Assembly: GCA_965222855.1 (NCBI GenBank)
Contig: CBDCUL010000001.1
Coordinates: forward strand, 1 to 64,000
From: JABABV01 sp965222855
GTDB taxonomy: Bacteria; Bacillota_I; Bacilli_A; Mycoplasmatales; JABABV01
DNA length: 64,000 nt
Direction of reading: 5' to 3'
The notes below the pieces were generated by a model. The model ran no database searches. It had not been told where the DNA came from and saw only the letters and a program-made list of their open reading frames with translations. Positions 41,889 through 53,196 of the stretch are shown in pieces (within the stretch, counting starts at the first letter, position 1; the number at the start of each line of letters is the position of its first letter). A program made the translations under genes and the position numbers.

Positions 41889-42899
41889 ATGAAAAAGTTT
41901 ACTAAACCAGCTTTCAAACAAGTTGATATCAATCATAGTGATGAATTTCATGGTGTATTTGAAGCGCAAACTTTAGAACGTGGATTTGGTCTAACTCTAG
42001 GTAACAGCTTACGCCGTATTTTATTATCTAACATTATCGGAAGCAGCTCTTTTGCAATTAAAATTAGAGATGTTAGTCATGAATTTTCAACAGTTCCTGG
42101 TGTCAGTGAAAATGTTGTTAATATCATTTTAAATGTTAAGAAAATTAATTTTATTGTTGATCGTAAAATTATTGATGATACAGCAGTTGCTGTTGCATCA
42201 ATCGTTAATAAAAGTGGTGTCATTAAAGCGCAAGATTTAATTTTACCATACGGAGTCGAAGTTGCTAATCCTGACCAAGTGATTGCTCATTGTGCGAAAA
42301 CGCTCGCTGGTAAATCACAAGCATTAAATATGGAAATATTTATTCGTAACAGTCGTGGATTTTTAACTTTTGAAGATAATAAAAAATATTTAAAGAATCA
42401 TGAAACAAAAATTATTTCTGCTTTAAAAACAGGGCAATTAGTTGCAATTGATTCTAACTTCTCACCGATCGTTAATGTTAATTATAAAGTTGAAAAAGTT
42501 ACATCAACAATCGATTCTGACGAAGAAAAATTAATTATTAATATTACTACTACAGGAATTATTAAACCATTTGAAGCAATCGCCCAAGCAGCTAATATTT
42601 TAATTGCTCATTTACAAGTATTTGAAAAATTAGCACCAGTTGAAGACACTGAAGAAATTTTTGAACAAGAAGTTGAAGTAACGACTGAAAACAAAGCGCT
42701 AAATCTATCAATTTTAGATCTAGACTTATCAGTTCGTTCATATAATTGTTTAAAACGCTCAGGGATTGAAACAATCAAAGACTTAGTTACTAAAACATTG
42801 GAAGAAGTCCAAAATATTAAAAACTTAGGTAAAAAATCACTAAAAGAAATCATTGATAAAATGGAAGAAAATACATTAACTTTTTCAGTTAAAAATTAA
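41889..42899 (+). CDS. rpoA: RNA polymerase alpha subunit
   Basis: 336 aa. N-terminal assembly domain with ERGFGLTLGNSLRRILLSNI, linker about 230-265, C-terminal domain with LDLSVRSYNCLKRSGIETIK and NLGKKSLKEI (helix-hairpin-helix binding UP elements and activators). AUGAGGTG-type ribosome site. The 110-base gap after rpsK may hold an internal promoter. Confidence 0.97.
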   Translation: MKKFTKPAFKQVDINHSDEFHGVFEAQTLERGFGLTLGNSLRRILLSNIIGSSSFAIKIRDVSHEFSTVPGVSENVVNIILNVKKINFIVDRKIIDDTAVAVASIVNKSGVIKAQDLILPYGVEVANPDQVIAHCAKTLAGKSQALNMEIFIRNSRGFLTFEDNKKYLKNHETKIISALKTGQLVAIDSNFSPIVNVNYKVEKVTSTIDSDEEKLIINITTTGIIKPFEAIAQAANILIAHLQVFEKLAPVEDTEEIFEQEVEVTTENKALNLSILDLDLSVRSYNCLKRSGIETIKDLVTKTLEEVQNIKNLGKKSLKEIIDKMEENTLTFSVKN

Positions 42900-42916
42900 T
42901 CGAGGGGGGAACAGCT

Positions 42917-43276
42917 ATGTCATACCAACAAGTCCAAGGTAAAGATCGTGCTTGAAGAGAAGCGCTGATGCGTAATCTAGCAACTGATTTAATCTTGCAT
43001 GAAAAACTTACAATTACAGAACCGCGTGCGAAAGAACTACGTCGTCATGTTGAGAAATTAATTACGTTAGCAAAACGTAATGATTTACATGCTCGTCGTC
43101 AAGCTGCGAAAATTTTACGTAATGTTAAAGTTTCAGAAAACGAAGACGTTTTACAAAAACTATTTAATAAAATCGGACCTCGTTATAAAGAACGTAACGG
43201 AGGTTATACTAGAATCTTAAAACTAAATAACCGTCGTGGCGATAACGCGCTTAAAGTTATTATTTCTTTAGTTTAA
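42917..43276 (+). CDS. rplQ: 50S ribosomal protein L17
   Basis: 119 aa from the ATG at 42917 after GAGGGGGG. MSYQQVQGKDRAWREALMRN (Trp as TGA), LATDLILHEKLTITEPRAKE, GPRYKERNGGYTRILKL. Last gene of the ribosomal operon. Confidence 0.97.
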
Positions 43277-43295
43277 TTAAAAGATTATTTTTATA

Positions 43296-43334
43296 TCAAA
43301 AAACAACAATTATTATATTTGTTGTTTTTTTTAT
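43296..43334 (+). terminator. Terminator of the ribosomal operon
   Basis: Inverted repeat AAAAAACAACAA/TTGTTGTTTTTT with a 9-base loop and T-run, 20 bases past rplQ. Confidence 0.85.
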
Positions 43335-43426
43335 TATTGCTAATATGCTAAATTAAAATTTAAAATTTGTTATAATTATATATATAATATATAACTTAAT
43401 AATAAAGTAAAAATCAAGGTGGTATC

Positions 43427-44092
43427 TTGCATTATAATACTAAAATAATTAAAGAAAAACTACTCATTAGTGATAATGAAGCTGTTAAAATTTCTAATTT
43501 AGAATATGATTTTAAAATTATGATGTTCAAATATATGACGAATATTGAAAGACGGATTAAAGCAGCGGTTGTGCGTTTATTTAATGAATATTTAAACGTG
43601 ACTGCTGTTCATAAAATGACGACTGCTAGTTTTTATCATCATAAAGTTGATGATTTAAATGCTTATTTAGGTAAAGCAACGCATCAAATCAAAACCCGTT
43701 TACAAAAAGAAAATCTCACTATTGAAGATTATATTTATAATATTCCTTTTTCAGAAGTTTATAATTTTATTGAATCATTTAAAGAAGAATATATTAAGTT
43801 TATTAAGAAACAATTTAATTACAACAAGTTAAGTGTTTTAAAGTTTAAAATCATTATTCATAAACTAGTTAAAACGCGTAATATAATTTGTCATAATGCA
43901 GTTATTCTCCATTTACCAGGATTAGCCCAAAATTGATTTTCGGGTGATTATTTATTAAATGAAGCATATAAATTTTTAACACCAAATTTATACCGGATGT
44001 TAAAACATGACTTAGTTCATTTGATCGATAAGCATCATCATACTTATCGTCAAATGCGCATTAAGTTCGCTAAATTAAAATTTTTATCTTAA
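43427..44092 (+). CDS. Abi_2-like (AbiD/AbiF) HEPN protein
   Basis: 221 aa with a TTG start placed 4 bases after AAGGTGG; no ATG fits. ISNLEYDFKIMMFKYMTNIERRI matches the helix near the start of Abi_2 proteins, and TRNIICHN (151-156 = RNIICH) is an R-X4-H HEPN ribonuclease motif near the C-terminal half. Abi_2 proteins cause abortive infection in lactococci, and HEPN members cut RNA. It has its own promoter region (TATAAT-like boxes at 43376-43396) and sits between rplQ and ecfA1, otherwise adjacent in many relatives, suggesting insertion. Could also be a solitary toxin. Confidence 0.65.
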
Positions 44093-44130
44093 GCAATAAT
44101 ATTACATTAATCGTCAGAAAGGATGCCGAT

Positions 44131-44997
44131 ATGAGTACTGTAATGAAAAATATTACTAACAAAGACAATGCCATTATTGAAGTAAAAAACATTTCTTTTT
44201 CATACGAAGCTAGTAAAACTAAAGCAGTTGATAATTTAAATTTAACTATCACCCAAGGTAGTTATACTTGCATTGTGGGCCATAATGGTTCGGGAAAGTC
44301 AACACTAGCCAAAATTATTATGGGTCTTTTAAAACCAAACACCGGAAGCGTCATCGTTAAAGGAATGGTAATGTCTTCAAAAACAATTAAAGACATTCGT
44401 TATAATTTAGGAGTTGTTTTCCAAAACCCCGATAATCAATTTATTGGTGCTTCAGTACGTGATGACATTGCTTTTGGTTTAGAAAATCGTGAAGTTAATC
44501 CTGATATGATGGACGGGATTATTAATCGCGTTACCAAAATTGTTAATATGAATCACTTACTAGATAAAGAACCCCAAAATTTATCAGGTGGACAAAAGCA
44601 ACGCGTTGCTGTAGCGGGCGTTTTAGCATTAGAGAGTAATATCATCATCTTTGATGAAACTACTTCAATGCTGGATCCACAAGGGCGTCAAGACGTTAAA
44701 AAAATTATGTATGATTTAGCACAGCTCCCAAATAAAACAATTATTTCAATTACGCATGATATGGAAGAAGTTTTAAATTGTGATGAAGTAATTGTTTTAC
44801 GTGATTCCAAATATGTTGGTAAATATAGTCCCAATGATTTATTTTCTGATGAAAATTTTGTCCGTGAAAATCATTTAGATTTCCCGTTTATATATAAACT
44901 AAGTAAATTAATTAATGCAAAAATTCCGGCAATTAAACCGGAATTTGTTCAAGCAATTTTGGTGGATCAAATATGTCAAAACCACAAATTAAAATAA
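44131..44997 (+). CDS. ecfA1: ECF transporter ATPase, A1 subunit
   Basis: 288 aa. Walker A GHNGSGKS (50-57), Q-loop VFQNPDNQF, signature LSGGQKQR (about 151), Walker B IIIFDETTSMLDP and switch His THDMEE. With EcfA2 and EcfT it powers vitamin uptake by separate S components. The 25-base overlap with ecfA2 suggests coupled translation. Confidence 0.93.
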   Translation: MSTVMKNITNKDNAIIEVKNISFSYEASKTKAVDNLNLTITQGSYTCIVGHNGSGKSTLAKIIMGLLKPNTGSVIVKGMVMSSKTIKDIRYNLGVVFQNPDNQFIGASVRDDIAFGLENREVNPDMMDGIINRVTKIVNMNHLLDKEPQNLSGGQKQRVAVAGVLALESNIIIFDETTSMLDPQGRQDVKKIMYDLAQLPNKTIISITHDMEEVLNCDEVIVLRDSKYVGKYSPNDLFSDENFVRENHLDFPFIYKLSKLINAKIPAIKPEFVQAILVDQICQNHKLK

Positions 44998-46004
44998 ATA
45001 ACGTAACCCAAATTTATGGGTTACGTACACCTTTTGAACAAACGGCACTTAAAGATGTTTCACTAACAATTGATAAAGGTGATTTTTTAGCAATTGTGGG
45101 AATTACTGGTTCAGGTAAATCGACACTAATTCAACATTTGAATGCTTTGATTAAACCAACTTTTGGTGATATTGAAATTTTAGATTTCAAAATCACCCCA
45201 TCACGCCGGAAACTCCGCAAAGTTAAAGAACTCCGTCGTCGTGTTGGCGTTGTTTTCCAATTTGCGGAATACCAAATTTTTGAAAGCACAATTGAGCGCG
45301 AAATTATTTTTGGTCCTAAAAATTTTGGTATCAAACATGATGAAGCAGTTAAAAGAGCAGGTCATTATATCGAAACAGTTGGCTTATCAAAAAAGATGCT
45401 TCAAAATAGTCCATTTGGTTTATCGGGTGGCCAAAAACGTCGTGTCGCAATTGCTTCAGTACTATCTTGTGAACCAGAAATTTTAATTTTTGATGAACCA
45501 ATTGCTGGATTAGACCCTAGTGGCGCAAACGATATTTTAGAAATTCTTAAAAAACTTAATGATGAAGGTAAAACAATTATTATGGTGACGCATAATTTAG
45601 ATAATGCGCTCCGTTATTCAAATAAAACTTTAATTATGAAAGATACTAAAGTTGAATATATGAATGATACTAATAAATTATTGCTAGTACCTGAAATACT
45701 CCGTAAAAGTGATTTATTATTACCACAAGTTACTTCATTTTTAAATGAATTACAACATCATAAAATTACGCTGCCTAATAATATTAATAATATTGATTCT
45801 CTAGCTGCAGCAATCATTGAGTTAATTGATAGTCAAAAAAATCGAAAACCACCATGCAAAACTAATCACAATCCTAAAATTATCAAAACTAAAGCAATTA
45901 AAGTATCACCATTTAAATCAGCAATTGCACATCAAAAAGCAGTTAATGAAATTAAATCCGAAACAACTAGCAATAGCAATGTCAAAAAGGTGGTGTCTAA
46001 ATAA
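44973..46004 (+). CDS. ecfA2: ECF transporter ATPase, A2 subunit
   Basis: 343 aa. Walker A GITGSGKS (43-50), VVFQFAEYQIFE Q-loop, FGLSGGQKRRVAIAS signature, ILIFDEPIAGLDPSG and VTHNLDN. A Lys-rich C-terminal tail of about 60 residues (PPCKTNHNPKIIKTKAIKV onward) exceeds the usual length. Its last base is shared with the ecfT start. Confidence 0.93.
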   Translation: MSKPQIKINNVTQIYGLRTPFEQTALKDVSLTIDKGDFLAIVGITGSGKSTLIQHLNALIKPTFGDIEILDFKITPSRRKLRKVKELRRRVGVVFQFAEYQIFESTIEREIIFGPKNFGIKHDEAVKRAGHYIETVGLSKKMLQNSPFGLSGGQKRRVAIASVLSCEPEILIFDEPIAGLDPSGANDILEILKKLNDEGKTIIMVTHNLDNALRYSNKTLIMKDTKVEYMNDTNKLLLVPEILRKSDLLLPQVTSFLNELQHHKITLPNNINNIDSLAAAIIELIDSQKNRKPPCKTNHNPKIIKTKAIKVSPFKSAIAHQKAVNEIKSETTSNSNVKKVVSK

Positions 46005-46885
46005 TGGGTTCTCAATCACTTGGTCGTTTCATACCATATAATTCAATTATCCATCGAATTGATCCCCGCTTTAAAATCGTTTCTTTATTATTCATTATTA
46101 TTTCAATCTTTTTAATTAAAAATATTGCTGTTTTTTCCGGTTTTGCAATTTTTATATTTTTAATTTTAATGGCTTCGAAAGTGCCGCTAAGAACTTTATC
46201 AGGCTTTGTTAAATCAACTTTTTTCATCGTCCTCATTTTATTTGTTTTAAACTGTTTTACAGTTAAAAACTATATGGGTCAAGTATTTTGATCAACTTTA
46301 AAATTTGGTGAGAAACCAGCTAAATTTGTAATTAGTATTGGTTCAATTGAAGCAACAGTACTAATCTTTATGCGAATTTTTCTAATGGTAATTACAACAA
46401 CAATTTTAACAGCGACAACTAAACCACTAGATTTAATGATTGGTTTAGAAGATTTAATGTCACCGTTGAAAGTAGTTAAATTTCCAACAACAGTCGTATC
46501 AATGATCATTGCCATTGCACTGCGTTTCATTCCAACACTACTAGCAGATGCTCAACGTATTATGCAAGCTCAAGCATCACGAGGTGTTGATTTTGAAAAT
46601 GGTAAATTAACCGAAAAATTTAAAGCTTTAGTAACTTTGATTATTCCGTTATTTTTAAGTGCATTTTCAAAAGCTTATGATTTAGCTGATGCTTTAGAAG
46701 CACGTGGATATAACGTCTTAGCGAAACGAACTCGTTATCGCTCATTCAATATCCGTTTTAGTGACATCTTTATGCTCTTTATTGTAATTGGAATGTTTAT
46801 TGGTGTTATTTTTATGACTTACTTTTTAAGTTATACGCATGTTGATTTTCCTAGTTGATATTATAATTTAAGACCACAAAGATAA
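46004..46885 (+). CDS. ecfT: ECF transporter transmembrane subunit T
   Basis: 293 aa with several TGA Trp codons; ends SWYYNLRPQR. RFIPYNSIIHRIDPRFKIVS at the start, at least five hydrophobic segments, and the coupling-helix motifs ALRFIPTLLADAQRIMQAQASRG and ADALEARGY (A-R-G pairs) that dock to EcfA. Completes the ecfA1-A2-T operon. Confidence 0.93.
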
Positions 46886-46886
46886 T

Positions 46887-47642
46887 ATGAAAAATAAAAC
46901 TAGTCAAAATTTTAAAGTTATTATTATGTATGATGGTAGTAACTTTTTTGGTTGAGCCAAACAAAAAAGTCAACAGCATCAAACAATTCAAGCTACATTA
47001 GAGGAATTACTAACAACTAGATTATCAGAAAAGATTAGTATTATTGGATGTAGTCGAACTGATCGATATGTTCATAGTAGTGAATATGTTTTTAATTTTC
47101 ATACGCAAAGAGCAATTGATGCTAATCAACTAGTTGAGCTATTAAACAATGGCTTACCGTTAGCAATTCAACTAATTGATGTTATTAGTGTTGATCAAGC
47201 ATTTCATGCTCGATTTAGCGCTAAATCAAAAACCTATCTTTATAAGTTAGCTCAAAATAAACCGAGTGTTTTTGAAAATCGCTATCTGGGATATGTCGGT
47301 GATCAATTACTTGATTTAGACTCAATTAATCAAGCTGCTAAAATTTTAATTGGCCAATATGACTTTACTACTTTTTCAGCTTACAACAAATCAATTACGA
47401 ATATGATTTGTAATGTTATTAGTTTTCAAGTTAGTCTGAGTAATGAAATTTATTATTTTGAAATTAGGGGCCATCGTTTTTTGAAACAAATGGTGCGGAT
47501 CATCGTGGCTAACTTAATTTTAGTTGGCCAACATAAAATTAGTATAGCTCAGTTTGAAATAATCTTTAAAGCACGTGACCGTAATTTATCATCAGCAATT
47601 ATTACAGGTAAAGGATTACATTTAATAAATGTCTTGTATTAG
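46887..47642 (+). CDS. truA: tRNA pseudouridine synthase TruA
   Basis: 251 aa. MYDGSNFFGWAKQ start (Trp as TGA), catalytic SRTDRYVHS (Asp59) in place of the usual GRTDAGVHA, FHARFSAKSKTYLY and GHRFLKQMVRI. It forms pseudouridine at positions 38-40 of tRNA anticodon arms. Follows ecfT after one base, the same order as in other Mollicutes. Confidence 0.93.
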
Positions 47643-47790
47643 TTTTGATTTAATAAAATTAATACTTATAATGCTTAATTTAGAATTTATATTGATTATA
47701 CTATTTTTAAAATAATTTATTAGTTATCACTTTTCTATTTATGAACGTTTTTGATATGACAAGATTTAATATTTATAACTAATTAAAATC

Positions 47791-47813
47791 AGCACCTACA
47801 GGTGCTTTTTTTA
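47791..47813 (+). terminator. Terminator of the ecf-truA operon
   Basis: Perfect AGCACCT/AGGTGCT stem with an AC loop followed by T7. It is 150 bases past truA; the gap holds no ORF. Confidence 0.85.
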
Positions 47814-47929
47814 ATTATGATCTAAAAATTAATTATTATTAATTTTTACTCTTATTAAAAACACTTGAAATCTTGGATCAAATATGATCTAATTTATGCA
47901 AATACTTTAATATTTGAGGAGTGAACTAT

Positions 47930-49816
47930 ATGTATTCAAAAAATTTACAGCCAAACAAAACTACAGTTGAAGAAATTTTTAAAGGTAATAAATTTATTAT
48001 TCCGTTATATCAAAGAAGTTATGATTGAGATAAAAGAGACATTGAAGAGTTGTTAAATGATGTTACTCATTTCAACTTAAGTACAATTAACGACCATAAT
48101 AGAGTATATTTTTTAGGAAATATTATGAGTGCCAAGGAAATTGAACAAGAATCAGATGAAGAAAATAACAATGATGATGATACTTTGTTAATCATTGATG
48201 GGCAACAGCGTTTAACTACGATCGTATTAACAGTTTTGGCAATTAAAAATATATATCAAAAATACAACCAAGAATATAAAAAACGAGTTATGGAATTTGG
48301 TAAGAACAATAGTTCTAATTTACTTTCTCGTTATAACGAAGTTTTACGTGATGTTGATCATAGCGATTTAAAGCAATTAGGTAATATTTTTGGAACTAAT
48401 ATTCAAGATAAAATAATTTATAAAACTAATAATTTAAAAACAAAATGAAGTTCATTTTTTGAAAATATTAATAATAAAAACACCGATACTAAAAAGATTA
48501 ATACTAAAAATATTGATAGTACAAATAATTTTAATACTAATTATAAATTAATAAAAAAAACAATATCAGAATATATAGATAATGTAATTAGTCATAAAAA
48601 TCTTAATAATTTAAATATTGATCAACATTGAGATGAAGTTATTAGTAATTGTGATGATTTTAATAGTTCTGATTTAAAAGATGTTAAAAATGAAATAGAT
48701 AGTTTAAATCAAAACAACGAATTCAAATCTGTTGCTATTGTTGAAAATTTAGTAAAATCTAAAAAACGAATCTATTTTTTGAATAGTCTATTAAATACAA
48801 TTACTAAAAAACTATTATTTGTTTTATTAACAATCGAAAAAGAAAAAGATAGCTTATCTATTTTTGTTAATATTAATTCAACTGGTAAAGCATTAACAGA
48901 AGTTGATATTATTAAATCGTTATGAATTAAAAGTATTGATTCAATGCCAAATCATAAAATTAAATATTCAGTTCAAAATATGATTGATGCATGAGATGAA
49001 ATTTTTACGGTAATGGGAACCACACATAAAAATAAAAATACTCGCTTTTTAGATTTTTTTAGATATGTTACTAGTATAATTCGTAAAACAACTATTTCAA
49101 AAACAACACTAATTGATCATTTAGAAGTTAACGATAATAATAAAGGAATAACTAACAATGCTAATAATGATCAATATATTAAATTTTGAATGAATAATTT
49201 AGAAATACGAAAAACTAATTATAAATTATTATTTCTTTCACTAAATGATGAAGATGACAATCTTAGTAATATCGAAATCAAACTCTTAAATATGAATATT
49301 ACTGAAAATATAAAATTTAACACTTTCATAATTCTATTAGTTAAAAAAATGGGTATCAAACAACTTCAAGCTTGATTTATTGAAGTTGTTCAAAAATTAA
49401 AAAATTCCAACGCAATAACAAATCAAGAAAATTACGAAATAAATATTTTGAATTTTATTAAAAAAAGTATTATTAAATTTTTATTAAAAAAAGAAAGAAC
49501 TAACCAAATTGAATCAATGACATCTGATTTTATGAATTTCATTAATACTGAAAATAGTTTATTCGAGAATCAATTCTCATTAAATAAAAATGCAACTACA
49601 ACAGAATACAGTTATGATGAAAAAACAATTAATGATAATATTGATAAATTAACAGCAACTGCTTGTAAAAAAATATTAAAAGTTTGCACAATTATTAAAC
49701 TTTATAAAGAAGATAAGATTGATCAATGATTAACTGATTATAAAAAGAATATTAAAGATTTAAATACTGATCAAGCACGTACTTTATTAAAAGCGAAAAT
49801 TAAACAATTATATTAA
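47930..49816 (+). CDS. DUF262 (GmrS-like) defence protein
   Basis: 628 aa, intact with TGA as Trp. GAGGAG at 47917-47922 precedes the ATG. N-terminal IPLYQRSYDWDKRDIEELL and LIIDGQQRLTT are the ParB-like DUF262 motifs that bind and hydrolyse NTP; later FVNINSTGKALTEVDIIKSLW. No His-x-x-Pro/HNH-like DUF1524 (GmrD) nuclease motif is seen at the C terminus or in the next gene. DUF262 proteins include type IV restriction (GmrSD, modified phage DNA) and other anti-phage systems. Very Asn/Lys-rich, unlike the flanking truA and rplM, consistent with acquisition. Confidence 0.75.
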
Positions 49817-49876
49817 GCAAAAAAACATTATAATTAGTAATATATAACAAAACTTGGAACATCCTATTTTATTTAG

Positions 49877-49905
49877 TTGTGTTTTAGAGTTATTTATTAT
49901 ATAAT
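49877..49905 (+). promoter_or_regulatory. Promoter of rplM-rpsI
   Basis: TTGTGT (49877-49882), a 17-base spacer and TATAAT (49900-49905), 68 bases upstream of rplM. The leader between contains a G/C-rich patch (GTGGCCCCGGACGATC, about 49934-49949) unusual for this genome, perhaps a ribosomal-protein leader. Confidence 0.7.
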
Positions 49906-49973
49906 ATATCTTGCCTATATTTTTGTGGCGAATGTGGCCCCGGACGATCTACATTTGTTGGAGGTAACAAAAA

Positions 49974-50405
49974 ATGAAACAAACAACTATGATAAACGCA
50001 GCTCAAGTGCAGAAACGTTGATTTTTAATCGATGCAACTAATATAACATTAGGACACTTAGCAACAAAAACAGCAACTATATTACGTGGAAAAAACAAAC
50101 CAACTTTTACACCGCATGTCGATTGTGGAGATAACGTTGTTATCATTAATAGTGATAAAATTGTTTTAACAGGTGATAAACTAAACAAGAAAAAATACTA
50201 CCGTCATTCTTTACATCCAGGTGGATTAAAAGTAACGATAGCTAAAGATTTATTGAAAAATAATTCTGTCAGAATGGTTAACTTAGCAATCAAAGGAATG
50301 CTTCCTAAAACTAAACTAGGAGCACGCCAATTGAAAAACGTATTTATATATCGTAACGCTGATCACAAGCAAGAATCACAAAAACCAGAACCATATTCAA
50401 TTTAA
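49974..50405 (+). CDS. rplM: 50S ribosomal protein L13
   Basis: 143 aa. RWFLIDATNITLGHLATKTA (Trp as TGA), FTPHVDCGDNVVIINSDKI, YYRHSLHPGGLK and KGMLPKTKLGARQLKNVFIY. TTGGAGG ribosome site. Forms an operon with rpsI. Confidence 0.97.
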
Positions 50406-50420
50406 GGAGTGTGCTAAACA

Positions 50421-50813
50421 ATGAGTAATATTGTCTTTGCAGGAACAGGTAGACGCAAGACTTCAGTCGCGCGTGTCCGTTTAACAAATGGTGAGGGAAA
50501 AATCACAATCAACAAAGTTGATGTCGACCAATACTTACCTTACAAAACATTAATTCAAGATTTAGAACAACCTTTAGAATTAACAAAAACTAAAGGTACA
50601 TTCGATATAATTGTTAATGTTCGTGGTGGAGGATTTTCTTCTCAATCAGGTGCAATCCGTTTAGGAATTGCACGTGCTTTATTAGAAGCTAGTGCTGATT
50701 ACCGTAGCGTATTAAAAAAAGCAGGAATGCTAACACGTGACGCACGTGTGAAAGAACGTAAAAAACCAGGACTTAAAGGTGCACGTCGTGCTCCTCAGTT
50801 CTCAAAACGTTAA
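50421..50813 (+). CDS. rpsI: 30S ribosomal protein S9
   Basis: 130 aa. GTGRRKTSVARVRL start, VRGGGFSSQSGAIRLGIARA and the invariant end KKPGLKGARRAPQFSKR, whose last Arg reaches the P-site tRNA. Confidence 0.97.
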   Translation: MSNIVFAGTGRRKTSVARVRLTNGEGKITINKVDVDQYLPYKTLIQDLEQPLELTKTKGTFDIIVNVRGGGFSSQSGAIRLGIARALLEASADYRSVLKKAGMLTRDARVKERKKPGLKGARRAPQFSKR

Positions 50814-50832
50814 TCGAAGTTATACCATTTAT

Positions 50833-50865
50833 AAAAACCAACTATCATCTAGTTGGTTTTTTTAT
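50833..50865 (+). terminator. Terminator of rplM-rpsI
   Basis: Inverted repeat AAAACCAACTA/TAGTTGGTTTT with a 5-base loop and T7. Confidence 0.85.
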
Positions 50866-50916
50866 TATAGTTTTACAACACTTTTTTTCAAAAATGACTA
50901 TAATAAATACTACATT

Positions 50917-51150
50917 ATGAAATTATCACAAATTTTCACAGCTCATACTATTAAAATTATTAGTATCACACAATCAGAATATAAACATAATTTAATTAAT
51001 ATGGGACTTCGTCGCAATGCCATTCTATATGTTGAACAACAATCCCACAATAAACGTTATGTCTCATTTTTGTTATCAGGCACAGAATATGCTTTAAAAC
51101 GCGAAGTCGCAGAATTGATCGAGGTCGAGATTATTTATGATCAGAAATAA
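50917..51150 (+). CDS. feoA: Ferrous iron transport protein A
   Basis: 77 aa, an SH3-like small protein. MKLSQIFTAHTIKIISITQS and NLINMGLRRNAILYVEQQ (the MGL motif of FeoA), YALKREVAELIEV. ATG at 50917 gives the usual size; a TATAAT at 50899-50904 lies so close that transcripts may be nearly leaderless. Overlaps feoB by 14 bases. Confidence 0.85.
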   Translation: MKLSQIFTAHTIKIISITQSEYKHNLINMGLRRNAILYVEQQSHNKRYVSFLLSGTEYALKREVAELIEVEIIYDQK

Positions 51151-53131
51151 AATCTTATTAGTTGGTGCCCCAAACATTGGTAAATCAACTTTATTCAACG
51201 CGATTACTAATGCCGTATCAAATGTCGCCAACTATTCTGGCATTACAGTGGCTGCATCTGAGGGTCGCGTTAAACAACACAACACAATTGCAATTGATCT
51301 ACCTGGAGTTTATTCACTATCACATCAAAGTAATGATCAAAAAATTATTATGAACGCATTAATTGGCCAAAAGTTTGATAAGATCGTTAGTATTGTTGGG
51401 GCTCATTCAATTGATCGGGACTTCCACTTAATGATTCAACTATTAGAAACTGGCCTAGTTAATAACATCGTTATTAACATGATTGATGAATTAGGTAATT
51501 CAAAAATCAACTTAGTTAAATTACAAAAAGCACTATCAGTTAACGTTTATGCAACTAATAGTTTAGACCAAAAAACAATCAATCCTTTATTACAAGAATT
51601 TGATGCCCCAATTCAAACGTTCAAAATAAAATATTTAACAAAAATCGAAAACTATATTAGTGAAATAAGTGCCCAATTAATCAACGTTGATTTAAATCCT
51701 CGTTTTGTCAGTTTACAATTAATGGAACATAATCAAATTATGTTGCAATATATTGAAGCAACACTACCAATCGATAATTATAATAAGATTGTTAGCATTT
51801 TAGACAACGTGGCTGCTAATGTTGTGACTTTAATAAATTTATGTCGTAATAAATTTATTAAACAAACGCTTAGTCAAACAGTGTTTTATTCGCCAAACTA
51901 TCAATTAAAACGTCAAAGTGATCGAAAAATTGATAAAGTTGTTTTATCAAAATTTTGAGGACCAATCTTATTTTTAGGTTTAATGACAATTATTTATTAT
52001 TTAACTTATTCAAAATATACTGGGTTATTTTTACAAGATTATTTAAGTCATATTTTAGTTGATAGCTCGAATTCGCTATTAAATAAAATTCATTACTTTT
52101 TTGCGCACAGCATTCACTTAAATAGCTTTGTGAATGATTTCTTAACTAATGGAGTTCTCAACGGAGTCTTTACGATTATTACCTTAATCCCCTTTATGTT
52201 AATTATGTATATTTTAATTACGATTTTAAATCAAACTGGTTATTTAGCACGTACGGGATTATTATTCGATGCTTTATTAGAAAAATTTGGTTTATCAGGT
52301 AAAGGGTTAGTTGCGCTATTAGCAGGAACAGGTTGTAATATTCCGGGTATTTTAGCAACTCGTAATATTCAAAATGAAAAAGAGCGCATTAAAACAATCA
52401 TGGTAATTCCATTTATGTCATGTAGTGCACGTGCGATCTTCTATGGCGGCTTTGCCGCCATGGTATTACCGACTAGTTATTCATGATTATTAATTTTAGG
52501 CTTAACTGTTTTAGGATTTATCGTATCAGTGACAACTAGTTTAGTCTTATCAAAAACAATGTTTCGTAATCGTGGCGATAATTTTATTATCGAATTACCA
52601 CGATGACGAATTCCTAACTATAAACTACTGTGAAAACTAACTTTCAATCAAACAAAATTATTTATGATTCGTGCTGGAGTTTATATTGTCATTGGGAGCG
52701 CAATTATCTTTTTATTGACCAGAATTGGTCCGGCTGGAATTATCGCCGAAACGAACGTCCATAACTCATTTCTGGGCTATATTGGTCAAGGGGTTGCCTA
52801 TATCTTTAAGCCATTAGGCTTTGGAAATAGTTGACAACCAGCAACCGCCCTCTTAGCAGCGTTTCCTGCGAAAGAATTAGCACTGGCTTCACTTGCGATT
52901 ACGATGAAAGGCAGTGGCGGGATGGCTGGATTGGCAGCAATATTCACAATTCCATCAACACTAGCCTTCCTAACGTTCTTCTTACTATATACGCCTTGTT
53001 TATCAACGATGGCAGTCTTAAAACGGGAAGTTGGTAAATGACGCTATTTAATCTATCAATTAATTTTTTCTTTCATTATTGCATATGTGGTTGCTTTTGT
53101 AGTTTATCAAATTGCTAATTTCTTTTATTAG
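51137..53131 (+). CDS. feoB: Ferrous iron transporter FeoB
   Basis: 664 aa. N-terminal G domain with GAPNIGKS (10-17), DLPGVYSL (about 54) and NMID (about 116). The membrane part has GLLALLAGTGCNIPGILATR-like core (LLAGTGCNIPG), IPFMSCSARAIFY and FPAKELALASL, with about eight TM segments. TGA serves as Trp. Imports Fe(II) together with FeoA, an iron supply suited to a host-associated organism. Confidence 0.93.
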
Positions 53132-53137
53132 CTAAAT

Positions 53138-53173
53138 TAAAAAGCGAAGTTATTACTAACTTCGCTTTTTTTT
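53138..53173. terminator. Bidirectional terminator after feoB
   Basis: Inverted repeat AAAAGCGAAGTTA/TAACTTCGCTTTT with a TTAC loop, between feoB and the converging membrane-protein gene. Confidence 0.85.
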
Positions 53174-53196
53174 GTGTACTTTCTAATTAAGTTATT

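Noticed and set aside
47930..49816. Complete GmrSD type IV restriction enzyme
   Set aside because: DUF262 motifs are clear but no DUF1524/HNH motif was seen in the C-terminal part or the next gene.
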